Source of the DNA: Monarcha castaneiventris obscurior
Taxonomy: Eukaryota > Chordata > Aves > Passeriformes > Monarchidae
Direction: 5' to 3'
Assembly: GCA_026261815.1 (NCBI GenBank)
Contig: JAMPIT010000493.1
Span: forward strand, 5,411,501 to 5,475,500
Length of the DNA stretch: 64,000 nt
The notes beneath the pieces were generated by a model that ran no database searches, was not told where the DNA came from, and saw only the letters and a program-made list of their open reading frames with translations. This document shows positions 12,041-21,922 of the stretch, piece by piece (positions within the stretch are counted from its first letter, which is position 1; each line of letters opens with the position of its first letter). A program made the position numbers and the translations under genes.

Positions 12041-14714
12041 CATCCTCAAAGTGTATGAATTACCTGAACTGAAGTTGAGAACTGCAGAACTTGTACTCAC
12101 AGAGCTGCAGTGCCAGGCCCTGGACTCAGGTCCAGGGACCGTGGAGAACAGGACACAGCAAAGGAGTACTTCCCTGTGAACTCCACCCATGATCCAGCTT
12201 CCCACGGCAGAAATAACTAGACCAGTTTCATTTTGGTGGCCACTAACAGACTCCTAATCAAGAGGGAGGTCTGCTCCCTACCCACAGAAAGAACACAGCA
12301 CAGACTGTAGCTGCCCCCTGAACCCTCTGTGCAGCCATGCTGGAGCCTCTGAGCAGCTTCAGGGATCTTAGACTGCAATTTTGAAAAGTTATTGACTTGT
12401 GCTGAGTTAAGTAAGCCCTACAGACCAAAGTGCCTTGAACTTGTGCTCGGGTGGGGACCTGGGCTGAGGTGATAGGAGGCACTAAGCAGCATCAAGGCAG
12501 TCCCATACTTGTATTTCTACCCTTTTCCTTCACTGTAAATTAAAGTCACCTTCCAAGGTTTAACTCACACTGGCAGTTCTAAGGAAGCAAATTCCATGTT
12601 CACATGAGAAAATACAAGAGAACTTGCACCAAGCAAACACTTCCTTTTCCCCCTTTTTATGTCCTTTCTATCTAAGCAAGTGCATTTACCTGACAGCTGA
12701 GTACTGGGTGTGCACAAATGACACCAGCGATTGACCTGGCACTCAGTGAGAACAGAATGTTGCAATGTAAATGTTTGATCTTAGAAATTCAGCACCAAAC
12801 TTCAGCAGAAGATAAATAACTGAGTGAAGCAGACTGAACACAAAGTAAGCATCTCTCATTCCTCTAAGAAGATTAAAAAATCATTCACACTTAAATGTTA
12901 AAAATCATTAAAACATTAAAAATCTCCACACTTAAATTGAGAGAACTTGAAGCTCTTTTTCTGACTTGTCTCCTTGCAAAGCACCAGAACTAAACCATGC
13001 TTGTCAAATCTTTATATTGAAAGGTGCTGCAAAAAACGTGTGTTCCAAAAGATTTTTCCTTGCATGGCCCTTCAGACACAGAGCTGGTTACACTGGAAGG
13101 GAACAAATCAGACTGGGAAGAGGATAAGCTCACTGACCTTTAAAACAAATGATATCAATTTAAATCACAGGAATAGAAATATTACCCAACACATGAAGAG
13201 TCTCTACTGTCAGATTTGCTCAACCTCTTGGACAGTTTAGGTATTAGTATCATGCTGTAAATAGTAAAACAGTAGTAAATCTTAAAGTCTAGGCATTCAA
13301 ATAGGAATAATACACAGGGCCGGCATTCTCTGTTTTCCAGCAATTGATCCAGCATTTTTCTAATTCCTCTTAAAAGTAAAATCATCCACTTAAAATGAAG
13401 TACCAAATGATGCACTTTTAAGGCCGGTGCTGTCCGTGGCTGTGCCGTGAGTGGAAAGATAAACCAGATGGCAAACTCAGTAAAAGGGAGCCAGTTAAAC
13501 AGACAGATGAACACCAAAAAAACCCACTCCATTATTGCTTTTGAACTGGTTGTCATGGCACTGGAAATGGATACCACTGTCAGCCTCCCACCTCTGCCCA
13601 GCCAGCTCTTCCCAGCCTCTGCCCAAAGCAGGGAGCTTTTCTCACACTGGAGGGAAAAGCACAGGCTGCTGCCACCACAGCTCCACTCCCACCACAGAGG
13701 GGGGTGTGCATGGAAGTCACACCTTTTGTCACATCAAGTGCATCCAACAGGAAAAAACTGACCTTCGGTCTCAAATTCCAGTGTCAGAACACTGAAGTTC
13801 AGCTCATTTTAATCCTGTGCTCTGTCTGTAGCTCACAACTCACTGCCAAGAGCCAAGGACTATCCACTTAGCACTGGGTCTCTGTACGGCTGGAGCTGCC
13901 ATGGAACATAAGCTGACCTTTGTCAGATTTACACATTAAAGCAGTTTCTCTTCCCCTTGACAATGTCCTTTAGCAAGAAAAACACTATTTGCTGAGCAGA
14001 TGGAAAAGAGTAAGGGATGCAACTTCAAAATAGCCCTGGAAAAACTGAGTTGTTCTGTCAGCCTCTGAATTCTTTCCCCTCCCACTCCCATTTGATTTTG
14101 AGAATCTATTCAGTTAAAATTGGTAAAATCTACTAAAATAAACACCTTAGAATGTCACAGTGTAGTTGCATTACATTTCTTTTTTTAACAGAGCATATAA
14201 AATGCAAGTTTACAATGGGTTAAGTAAGCTGTAAATCAGCACTTTTATTCAGTTTCAGTTCTGAGCTATTAATCCCTAATACAGAGGCAGAATGCTGATT
14301 TGCTGGTCTAGGACCTCCCGAGAGAATAGTTCCAATAATCACGATGACATGGAAAGGAAATGTTACTGAATCACCTGAGTCCCTGCTCCACACATCCCAT
14401 TGCCCCATAACTCAACGCTCACAGAGCTTAAGAGTCTTAATTATCAAGGAAAAAAAATACAGAATTCCCTTTTGGCTTCAGTGAGCTGCAGTTATGAAAA
14501 ACAAGTGGAATTTGCTCAAATAATTGCAGGCAAGTCCCTAATGGGGTTCTGTGCTTTGTCAGGAGTATTTTGGGTAAGGAATCTGCCAAGAGGTGCAGCC
14601 ACAGAGCCACCCTTCGCTTTACTCCTGAGTCACACTCTGGTGCAGCCCTAGCAGTGCCAGCACAAGGAACACGGCACTCGGATTGTCAGCGGGACACAAA
14701 GAACACACACCACA
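12041..14714. other. intergenic, 3' of TOB1
   Basis: AT-rich unique sequence between a CR1 fragment and the end of TOB1. A hydrophobic minus-strand open frame at 13182-13577 has no exon signals or family resemblance. I take it as chance. No other structure was seen. Confidence 0.5.
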
Positions 14715-14734
14715 GCTGAATAATTTTAAAGAAT

Positions 14735-14740
14735 TTTAAT
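14735..14740 (-). terminator. TOB1: polyadenylation signal ATTAAA
   Basis: TTTAAT on the plus strand is ATTAAA on the TOB1 strand. It lies about 800 bases past the stop codon, where the AT-rich 3' UTR gives way to ordinary sequence. No canonical AATAAA was found closer on that strand, so cleavage is inferred 10-25 bases to the left. Confidence 0.65.
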
Positions 14741-15225
14741 ACAAACTTAATATAAACTATTTCAGTCCCTCTTAACATGTAAGACACTGACTCAAAATAC
14801 TTTTATACCTTTTTTCAAGTATTGCACAATGTAGGTACAAAATTAATATTTACGATTACATTTTCTTCCATAATATATAGCAAAAATCTTTAAACTTTTA
14901 ACAGAAAATACAATTTGTGTTTCTTTTGAAAAAAGCAAATATTTCGTACATTTTAATTCCACCACTAAGGAATATTCTGTACACAACTTTTTTACTTTTT
15001 TTAGAATTGATGTCTTTAAGATGGATATCTTACAATTTCAGTAAAAAAAATACAACATGAAGCTGCTGCAGCTGTCACAGATCACTGTAGTAAAAAGATA
15101 TAAATGCAATACCATGTTGTAGAAACAATATATATACTCTGATATTTTACAAACTTTGTACTAAATTAAATTATACAATTAGAAAAAGACCAATAAACCC
15201 ACCTATTAGTGCCAATTTTTTTATA

Positions 15226-15265
15226 TATATACATATATGTCTGAGTACATATATATATATATACA
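15226..15265 (-). promoter_or_regulatory. two Pumilio-type sites in a hairpin
   Basis: TATATACA occurs at 15226-15233 and 15258-15265. On the TOB1 message both read UGUAUAUA, matching the Pumilio element UGUANAUA. Between them, ATATATGT and ACATATAT can pair as an 8-bp stem around CTGAGT. Pumilio proteins recruit CCR4-NOT, the same deadenylase that the TOB1 protein binds. Confidence 0.6.
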
Positions 15266-15544
15266 TGAAAAAATTAGCCACTTCCTTGCTATATCTTAAA
15301 TACTGTAAGAGGCCATATTTTTGAGAGTATATTTTTGTAATGTACAGTCAGTATAAAATAATTTTGTGCTTGGTTGGCAAATGAAAAAAATGATGCATGT
15401 TGTATTTATCTAACCAAGCCTGAATGTATTCATACTACAAGCCTTAAAAAAAATCTCAAGAGGTGGAAAAAAATATACACCCTTGGGTACGTGCATTTTA
15501 ACTTGTACAATAGTATTTACTTGGATTTCACTTTCGGTTTATTT

Positions 15545-16522
15545 TTAGTTAGCCATAACTGGCTGGAATTGCTGGTTAGAATACTGCATGTTGTTTAAAC
15601 TAAAATTCAAGCCATCCACAAAAGACTTCTCATTTAGACCTCCATAGGCTGCAAACATATCAAAGGCATTACTGTACTGGAGAGGACTGAGGTTAAGGGG
15701 GTTATCACCAGGAAAGATGCTACTGGTACTACCTTGACCCTGCATGTTAGGGAAAATGAACTCCTTTGCATTAGGAGACAGGGCAGAAGTCTTCTGCTGT
15801 TGCTGTTGCTGCTGCTGACTGCCTAGGCCAAGCCCGTAGAGAGAGTGCATGGAGGAGGAGAGGGATTTCTGCTTCAACAGGTCATTGACATTCAAGCCAA
15901 GGTTGGTGGGAGAGGTGCGGGCGACCTTGTTGCCACGGCCGCTATTCTTCATTTTGGTCGAGCCAAACTTGGTGGCAGCAAACGTGGCAGTGGTGAAGGT
16001 TAAAGGCTGAGTGGAGCGGGGCATGAAGGTTGGGCTCACAGCAGCTGAGTGACCAAAGGGAGGAGAAGGAGAACTAGACACTGAAGATGCTGGGTCGCTA
16101 ATTGGCATGAACACCTGGGCCTCTGGGTTAAAGCTGTTCTTGATTTCCTTATCCAACTCACATCCATTTTCATTATCATCCACATAAAGCACTTTCACTG
16201 GTCCCTTTTCACCGATTTGGTATGAAACCTCAAATGGGTCAATCCAAACACTAAGATCCTGAGGCAAGTTGCCACGAACATCATCAATGTCCAAACCGCT
16301 CTCTTTGGATGCTTGTTCTATGACTGGGTCCACTTTCTCCCCTATATGAATACATCTAAACCCTGATCCTTTGTATGGCTTTTCTGGATACCAGTGCCCT
16401 TCATACTTCTTTTTCAGAAGTCTTTCAAGCTCTTCACCAAAAATGTTGACACGTCGTCTGGGAAGCTTATTGTACAAATATGAAATAATAAAATTGAGTG
16501 CTACTTGGATTTCAAGCTGCAT
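15545..16522 (-). CDS. TOB1: TOB1, BTG/TOB family antiproliferative protein
   Basis: The 325-residue product is recognised directly as TOB1. It is an adaptor that brings the CCR4-NOT deadenylase to messages carrying poly(A)-binding protein, and it restrains cell proliferation. Residues 1-115 form the BTG/TOB domain, with Trp93 in box B at the CNOT7-binding surface. A basic stretch at 22-39 (RRR...KKK) resembles a nuclear signal. Two PAM2 motifs for poly(A)-binding protein lie near 123-139 (SFNPEAQVF) and 246-260 ([12 protein letters not shown]). Ser-Pro sites at 151, 153 and 163 correspond to the ERK-phosphorylated serines of human TOB1. A run of eight glutamines (236-243, CAG interrupted by CAA) replaces the longer Gln/Pro tract of the human protein, explaining most of the 20-residue length difference. 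The C-terminus ends [10 protein letters not shown] as in mammals. The start is the only Met giving the conserved [10 protein letters not shown] terminus. The coding region is intact and in one exon, as in other vertebrates. TOB2 is excluded by the C-terminal sequence. Confidence 0.98.
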   Translation of the reverse strand: MQLEIQVALNFIISYLYNKLPRRRVNIFGEELERLLKKKYEGHWYPEKPYKGSGFRCIHIGEKVDPVIEQASKESGLDIDDVRGNLPQDLSVWIDPFEVSYQIGEKGPVKVLYVDDNENGCELDKEIKNSFNPEAQVFMPISDPASSVSSSPSPPFGHSAAVSPTFMPRSTQPLTFTTATFAATKFGSTKMKNSGRGNKVARTSPTNLGLNVNDLLKQKSLSSSMHSLYGLGLGSQQQQQQQQKTSALSPNAKEFIFPNMQGQGSTSSIFPGDNPLNLSPLQYSNAFDMFAAYGGLNEKSFVDGLNFSLNNMQYSNQQFQPVMAN

Positions 16523-16659
16523 AGCTGCTGTGCCACAGAGTTATAAGTCTGTTTCAAAACCCGAAGAAGAAAGTGTTCAAGATGCCACAGGGAAACAGAA
16601 TTTCATTCAAAGTGCTGATTCGAGTTGATTATTATCTTTCAGCTTGAGTGCTCTTGTTC
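16523..16659 (-). other. TOB1: TOB1 5' UTR part of the coding exon
   Basis: Upstream of the ATG the minus strand runs 137 bases to a good splice acceptor. The tract is TTTTGTTTTTTCTTAAAG, with the cut before GAACAAGAG at 16659. This implies that the coding exon is preceded by a separate leader exon, as in mammalian TOB1. The boundary is predicted, not observed. Confidence 0.65.
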
Positions 16660-18892
16660 CTTTAAGAAAAAACAAAAGCAAACACATCCAAATAAGAACA
16701 GCGTAAGGTCAAGCTCCGAGGTCTACTCTTTTAGCTTCTCTTTCTGCAGAAAATAGGTTACTTTTTAAGTGAAAAAATGTGCATCAAACTATTTCTGTTC
16801 CTGCTTGCGGAAGGTGAGGATGTCAGCCCTGTTCAGCGTGACTTACAAACAACACTGCAGAGGATGGGCTTGTGTTTACATATACAGCATGGGGCACTTC
16901 CAAATCACATGAGCTGGGTGCTTAGTTATTCACAAAGCAGCAAGAATAATTTTTAAGACATCACAGAACTGCCAAGCCTGTCAAGGCTTCAATTACCAAC
17001 CCATATTTGGATGATTTACGGTACTCAGCTGAGAAATTTAGTACCAGACTATTAGTTTAGCCTGAAAGGTCTTAGTCCAAGGGTCATTGATCACTTTAAA
17101 GTTTGGAAGCATACTGACTGCAACTGTAGACTGCAGAATTACAAAAAATGTTAACAATCGCTTTAGAAGGTTTCACATGAATAGCTAAAATGATGCAACA
17201 TTTAAGTCCAGCAAATCTTCTCTCTAAACATTGCATGGGTGAAATGATGCAAACTGAGGAGAAAATGTCCGCTGTGCACATCCAACAGTTCACACTGAAA
17301 TGCAGTCAGCACATACAGAATAGCTGCACGTATGTTCTGTCAGAAGGGTGGCCAAGACTGATAAATTAATTCACAAATTTTTCTTTTTCTACAAATTATT
17401 CTCTATTTTCAGATGCAAGATGCAATTATATACTCAATTATTGTATCGCACTGTCTGCAGCTCAGATTTCAAAAAGTTCCAGGGCTAACAGGGCTTTTGA
17501 CAGCCTCAAACCTGATTGCCTTTCTCCTTCTCCATGACTCCATTTTATATATAATGTAAAATATGGTTGCCACTCCTTCACAAAGAAGAGAAATTAGCTG
17601 TCTAAAGTGAGAGAAGGGACAAGAATCAGGTATTAGCACACGTACTGCTAACACAAATCCTGCAGTACTTTGGTATAAATGTGCACACACACCACACACC
17701 TTTGTCAAAAAGTTCCAATGAAACAAAATACGGGGATTTTTTTTGGCTCAAGTTAAAAGCCCAAAGAAAATTTCACTGAACAGCGGGCTTTTCTGCACAG
17801 CATCACTAGGAACAAAATTTAGCGTAGCTGTCACTAAAGATTAGAGAAATCAAAGTTAAAGGATTTTGATATTAACAACGTGACTACACTGCTTTTTTAT
17901 TTATTGCACCAAATAATCTCCTTTTAAAGTCTGGAACCCTATTTCCAAGCCACTCGTGTTCTCCCCAACATGGTATGGGAATACTTAGAAAGGCTGTATG
18001 ATAAGGCGACCTTTAAACGTTTACTGGATCAGCACCGGGTGGGGATAAGGAAAAGATCAAGGGCAAACAGAAGATATTTACAAAAGGGGCACAATCAGTA
18101 CAGAAAAGCTGATTGGGTGGTTAAACGGGGCATTTAAAAATGATTTATTAATCCATCTGTGCTGTTTCCCTTCCCCCACGTCCTTTAAGAAAGAAATGCT
18201 CCCTTTCAGAGCGCACCGGGCTGACGCTGTAAATTTTTCTACGCGAAAACTTATCCACGGTACAAAAGCAGCTGATCAAACAGATCGGCTTGATCATTTC
18301 CAGCTTGTTCTTTTTATATATTTATGGCAAGACGGCAATATTTCTGGGGGATCCGAGCCCACCCGCGGCCCGGCAGCAGCGCCCTGGCAGGAGCCTTAAG
18401 CAGTGGGAGTTACATAACCAGGCAGTCGGGTCTCATTAGATTTCTGCTCACAGTCCTGGAGCTCCGGCGGCAGCGGGAGGAGGAAGAGCATTTTCTGAGC
18501 CCGTAAGAAAGCAAAGGAGGAAGAGGAAAGGGGGATATCTGGAGGGGGGGTGGGGGCTACCCCTCTCCCGGCGCACAGTCGGGCAGGTCCCGCAGGGTGC
18601 TGCCGGCGCTCCCGGAGCGACCCAGCGCCGATTACTCAGCCGACACCGCTGCCTCCTCCCCGCCCGAGCGCGGCCGGGGCGGCCCCGGGGGGAGCGACCC
18701 CTCACAGCCCAGACGTGCCCTCTCTCTCGGCCTCTTCCCCGAAGGGCCCCTGCACCCACCGGGTCCCCCCCGGCACCCCCGGCACCGCGCGGCCGTGACC
18801 GCCCCGTCGCACCCCGCCTAGGGGCCGGGGCCGGGCGGTGCTGCCTCAGCCCCCCGCCCGCGCCCCCCCCGCGCCTCACGGCCAGTACTCAC
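16660..18892 (-). other. TOB1: predicted TOB1 intron 1
   Basis: The interval runs from a GTGAGTACT donor at 18892 to the acceptor at 16660. It is AT-rich near the acceptor and becomes CpG-rich from about 18350. No other gene, repeat of known class or structured RNA was found in it. Confidence 0.6.
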
Positions 18893-19157
18893 CCGGGGTG
18901 TGCGGGGGTAGTGCAAACAGTCCCGGCGGGGGTGTGAGGGCGGGGGGGGGGTGGGGGCGGCTTAACACCCGACCCCCATCTCCGAGCGCGAGCTCCCTCG
19001 GCGAGGATGGGAGGGGAGAGGAAAGAGAAGAAAAAAAAAAAAAAGGGAGGGGGAAGGGTCGGAAAAAAAAAGGGGGGGGAGGGAAGGGGGGGAGGGCAGC
19101 GCTGCTCACACCCCCACAACGGGCGCGCTAGGCCGCCGCAGCTGCACTGCCCCTGCT
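18893..19157 (-). other. TOB1: inferred TOB1 non-coding exon 1
   Basis: The 3' edge is a strong donor: CCCCGG cut before GTGAGTACT at 18892. The 5' edge is inferred 25-30 bases downstream of a TATA box at 19183-19190. Within it, 19008-19100 is purine-rich on the plus strand. The message would therefore carry a long C/U-rich leader with a run of about 14 U and several C runs. Such a tract could bind pyrimidine-tract proteins. The transcription start is not proven. Confidence 0.5.
19008..19100 (+). repeat. polypurine tract with A and G runs
   Basis: Nearly uninterrupted purines on the plus strand, including a run of about 14 A and several runs of 4 to 7 G. It is a mirror-like low-complexity tract of the kind that can form triplex or quadruplex structures. 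It lies inside the predicted first exon of TOB1. Confidence 0.85.
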
Positions 19158-19182
19158 TCTGCCCCGCCGCCCGCCGCGCCCC

Positions 19183-19190
19183 TACTTATA
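19183..19190 (-). promoter_or_regulatory. TOB1: TATA box of TOB1
   Basis: CTACTTATA on the plus strand gives TATAAGTAG on the TOB1 strand, flanked by GC-rich DNA. It is the only TATA-like element in the island on that strand. It places the start near 19155-19160, consistent with the splice donor at 18893. Confidence 0.6.
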
Positions 19191-19351
19191 CCCTCCCTCG
19201 CCCCGCCCACGGCCGCGCCCCCACGGCCACGCCCCGCGCGCCCTCCCCGCCCCAGCCCCCCCCTCCCCTGAGCAGCGCCCGCGTGGCCCCGCCCCCGCCC
19301 GGGGCCCGCCGCTGCCTTCCCTCCCCCCCGGCGCGGCGCGCGGGGCAGCTC

Positions 19352-19404
19352 TGACGTCAGCGCGCTGCTCGCCTCGCAGCCCCGTTGCGTCACTGCCGAC
19401 GTCA
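19352..19404. promoter_or_regulatory. cluster of CRE/ATF sites
   Basis: A perfect CRE palindrome TGACGTCA is at 19352-19359. TTGCGTCA (19385-19392) and CGACGTCA (19397-19404) follow within 50 bases. All three lie 165-220 bases upstream of the predicted TATA box. This suggests control by CREB/ATF factors. The site match is exact, but its use is inferred. Confidence 0.65.
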
Positions 19405-19465
19405 AACCCTGCCCTCGCGCCCCTCAGCCCGGCGGGGAAGGGAGCGGAGCTGGGGGATGCACTGA

Positions 19466-19481
19466 ACTACATCTCCCATGA
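19466..19481 (+). promoter_or_regulatory. ZNF143/Staf-type motif
   Basis: ACTACATCTCCCATGA closely fits the ACTACAATTCCCAGAATGC class bound by ZNF143/THAP11. That class is common at CpG-island and bidirectional promoters. It sits between the TOB1 TATA box and the candidate divergent start. Confidence 0.55.
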
Positions 19482-19681
19482 CCGCCGCGGCCTGCGGGGG
19501 CCTCAGCAGCGGCGGGGCTGGCAGGGGCCGCCTGCACGGCTGGCACCGCCAGGCTCTAGGGCAGCCCGGGCGGGCCCCCTCCTGAGGGGGGTGCGGGACA
19601 GCCCCTCACAGCACCAACTCCCCCCGCCCTCCTCCGCTGCCGGCGGCTAAAAATACTCCCCACAGGTAGCAACGCCGGGCG

Positions 19682-19716
19682 ATTGGCTGCCTGCCCCGGC
19701 GGCCGCCGCTGATTGG
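19682..19716 (-). promoter_or_regulatory. two CCAAT boxes (NF-Y type)
   Basis: ATTGG occurs at 19682-19686 in GATTGGCTG and at 19712-19716 in GATTGGCCAG, 30 bases apart. Paired NF-Y boxes at this spacing are typical of promoters. They are 56-90 bases before the plus-strand ATG at 19772, so they may serve the divergent candidate more than TOB1. Confidence 0.6.
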
Positions 19717-19771
19717 CCAGAGGGGACGGGGGGCGGAGTCAGGCCGGCGCTTGGGGGAAGCAGAGGGAGCG

Positions 19772-19846
19772 ATGGCGGGGGGGGAGCGGCTGCGCTTCAG
19801 CGCCGGCGGGGCCTGGGGCCGGGCCTGGGGCTCCGGGGACACTTCG
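19772..19846 (+). CDS. candidate gene A, exon 1
   Basis: This opens a proposed plus-strand gene that diverges from TOB1. The ATG has a favourable context (GCGATGG) and lies in the CpG island just past two CCAAT boxes. It encodes 25 residues starting MAGGERLRFSAGG, rich in Gly, Arg and Trp, and ends in phase 0 at TTCG before GTGGGA. That donor is only fair. The next exon at 20709 continues in frame. No known family is recognised. Without the splice the frame closes at 19896. Expression and conservation are untested. Confidence 0.4.
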
Positions 19847-20011
19847 GTGGGATGGAGTGGGTCCGGTTGGGATGCGACCCAGCCCAGTGTTCCTTAAAAC
19901 ATCCCCGGGTTTGCTCTTTAAACACCCCTCGGAGTGTTCAGGGTTGGCGCTGTGGCGGTTTCCCTCACATCGCCAGCAGGCCCCGGTTCTGGATGACAAA
20001 TTGGGAAGGAC

Positions 20012-20032
20012 TTTTTTTTTTTTTTTTTTTTT
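20012..20032 (+). repeat. poly(T) run
   Basis: 21 consecutive T, followed by AAATTC. It lies in the proposed first intron of candidate gene A. It may be a mononucleotide repeat only. Confidence 0.9.
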
Positions 20033-20708
20033 AAATTCTCCGCCTCTTGCTCTGTTTGTATAATAATAAAGCGTTTTGGCGTAAGCGCTACATGCCGGGA
20101 CTTGAACCCTTTGGAGCTGAGAATATATTTGAGAATGGGAGGCAGTACCCAAAAGCTGAAATATTAAGGGAAAGAAGAGGCTTTCCCTTGCACAGCTTAT
20201 CGTTTCTGATGGAAGGCTTAATTCATTGTAAAACATAGTTTTTATTCAGACATATCAATGTTGATGCTACTGGGATTGCAGTATTGCAAACAACTTCAAA
20301 ATCTTGATTAAGACTCAAAATATTTACAATTTATCCCTGTATTTCTCACCCATTTTTAAATCTTGAGGGTTGCACATGCCTTCAATGAAAACTGGGTCAC
20401 TTGTCGCTGTGCACCCCAAAGGGAAAATAAAATATGAAGATTGTAACATTACAAGCGCTGGCAATTGGGAGATCCCTGGGAACTGCTGTAGCATCTCTGG
20501 GAATCTGAAAGAGAGCCCTGGGTATTTGTTTTGATCAAAAAGAGACAAAGTGGAACAACTCCCTAAACAGAGATGGTGAAAAGACAGAGGGGTTGTTTCG
20601 TTTTGGTTTGGTTTTGACACTAGCGCTCGGGAGTCTCTGTAGAACAACAAACACACGTTGGCAGGTGACATCAGCCACCGCTGACGGTTCACCTCTCACT
20701 GTGCTCAG

Positions 20709-20781
20709 TTCTGGGGTGGCAGCAGCAGATTTCCCTTTGAAGTGGGAAAAACTGCACAGCACCGCAGATCAGTGTTTTCAG
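20709..20781 (+). CDS. candidate gene A, exon 2
   Basis: 73 bases lie between a good acceptor (CACCTCTCACTGTGCTCAG) and a strong donor (TTTTCAG before GTGAGAT). Read in the phase left by exon 1, they give 24 residues beginning FWGGSSRFPFEVG and ending RRSVFS, plus one base. The one-base overhang is what the next exon needs to form an Asp codon. A second frame through the same exon is also open, so the chosen frame rests on phase agreement. Confidence 0.42.
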
Positions 20782-21587
20782 GTGAGATTTCATAAGGAGC
20801 TTTACAAACCTGGTAACTGCTGCTGAGCTGCTAAAAAAAGCCAGGTTGTAAAAGCAGAGACTTTCTTTTAAATGGTTTTAATGCTACATGAGAAGCATTA
20901 GGAACTGAATTAAATGTACAGAGCTAAGGCATTGGTAATCAAGGCAGCCATGGGATCCTTTAATGCTGTAAAAATTGGGATGTGCTTTTCTGGGGCTTAT
21001 GGAAAGGAAGCTTCTCATGCAGTCCATGCTGTAGAAAAGCCCGGTGTTAAATGCAGCTAGACCGTCTTTTAGGTCCCTCCCACCCCAAACCATGCTATGT
21101 TATGGTTAAATGTTAAAGATGGGTCATTGGCCCAGCAATAACCTCTTTGAGGGTCAACCCCCCTTCTAGTGTTCCAGTGAAAGATTCAATTTATCCTTGT
21201 TTGTCTGAAAAAACAGCTTTTAAACTGCAGTGATCATAGTGTGGTCCACATATCCACATGTCAGAGGTAGGTGGCCAAAGTGTAGTAGTGTTAAATTATT
21301 AACACCTAAACCCAGAGTTTAATCCAGGATCATTTTTATTCTTAAAACCTCGACTGGCTTTTTGATCCACAAGGGTCAGAGTAGGGCCTGCAGTGTTTTT
21401 CAGCCCCTTTGATTAATACACAGCAATAACAAAAAGTCTGCCTCTCCCTGCTAGAAAAATCTTTAAAAATGCAATCAATACAAAATAACTCCAGCAGCAA
21501 AATTTCACTCATGTTGCCAATTCCATTCAGCTGGAAGATTAATCTTAAAAGAAAAGAAAAACTATATATTCTCATCTCTCCTGACAG

Positions 21588-21654
21588 ACCTTGACAAGTC
21601 TTCCCCAGAAGAGCATATCAACACAATGATTTCAGAGCAGGACAGGAGGCAGGA
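21588..21654 (+). CDS. candidate gene A, exon 3
   Basis: The acceptor is good (TTCTCATCTCTCCTGACAG). The 67 bases read LDKSSPEEHINTMISEQDRR in the phase set by exon 2, an acidic and charged stretch with coding-like composition. The donor is weak: CAGGA before GTGAAA. Without splicing the frame stops at once (TGA at 21655), which fits an exon end here. Confidence 0.4.
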
Positions 21655-21866
21655 GTGAAATTAGAAGTAAGAAGACTTTCTTAATTTATATTAAACAAGA
21701 AGGGTTTGATCTCATGCCCTGTTCATAGCCAGATCCTGCAATGCTGGCCAGCAGACAGCCATCAGCAACTGAACTGCAACTTCCACAGTCTGGGTCCCTG
21801 CAGAATAATCTCTAGATCCAAGATCTCTGCATTGTAAAATGACTACATTACCACAAAAGCTTGCAG

Positions 21867-21922
21867 AGACTGCACAGACTCAACAAAGGAACCTTCTTTT
21901 CTGCTAAAGAAATCTAAATTTG
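21867..21922 (+). CDS. candidate gene A, exon 4 (tentative)
   Basis: 56 bases after AAGCTTGCAG, completing a Glu codon with exon 3. It reads DCTDSTKEPSFLLKKSKF plus one base. The polypyrimidine tract is poor and the donor (TTTG before GTTCCT) is weak, so this exon is the least certain of the set. I selected it partly because its phase fits both neighbours. Confidence 0.25.

Larger units (their letters stand above)
14715..15544 (-). other. TOB1: TOB1 3' untranslated region
   Basis: About 830 bases of very AT-rich sequence run from the TOB1 stop codon to a predicted cleavage site near 14715. The length is about what I expect for TOB1 messages in other vertebrates. It contains several AUUUA-type motifs and a pair of Pumilio-type sites, listed separately. 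These fit an unstable, tightly regulated message. The left boundary is inferred from the ATTAAA signal, not from a transcript. Confidence 0.75.
18350..19870. promoter_or_regulatory. CpG island, TOB1 promoter region
   Basis: About 1.5 kb with very high G+C and dense CpG, in contrast to the AT-rich flanks. It contains the inferred TOB1 exon 1, its TATA box, CRE-like sites, a ZNF143-type motif and CCAAT boxes. On the other side is the start of a candidate plus-strand gene. The layout is that of a bidirectional promoter. Many open frames inside the island are artefacts of few stop codons in GC-rich DNA. Confidence 0.85.

Noticed and set aside
13182..13577. Hydrophobic minus-strand frame that looks membrane-spanning
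   Set aside because: Overlaps an equally open plus frame. Hydrophobic codons arise from T-rich DNA. No exon boundaries.
15545..16522. TOB2 instead of TOB1
   Set aside because: The ERK-site region, the [12 protein letters not shown] motif and the [10 protein letters not shown] terminus are those of TOB1.
18448..19405. Pro/Arg/Gly-rich frames in the CpG island
   Set aside because: Typical artefacts of GC-rich promoter DNA, overlapping the TOB1 exon 1 and TATA region.
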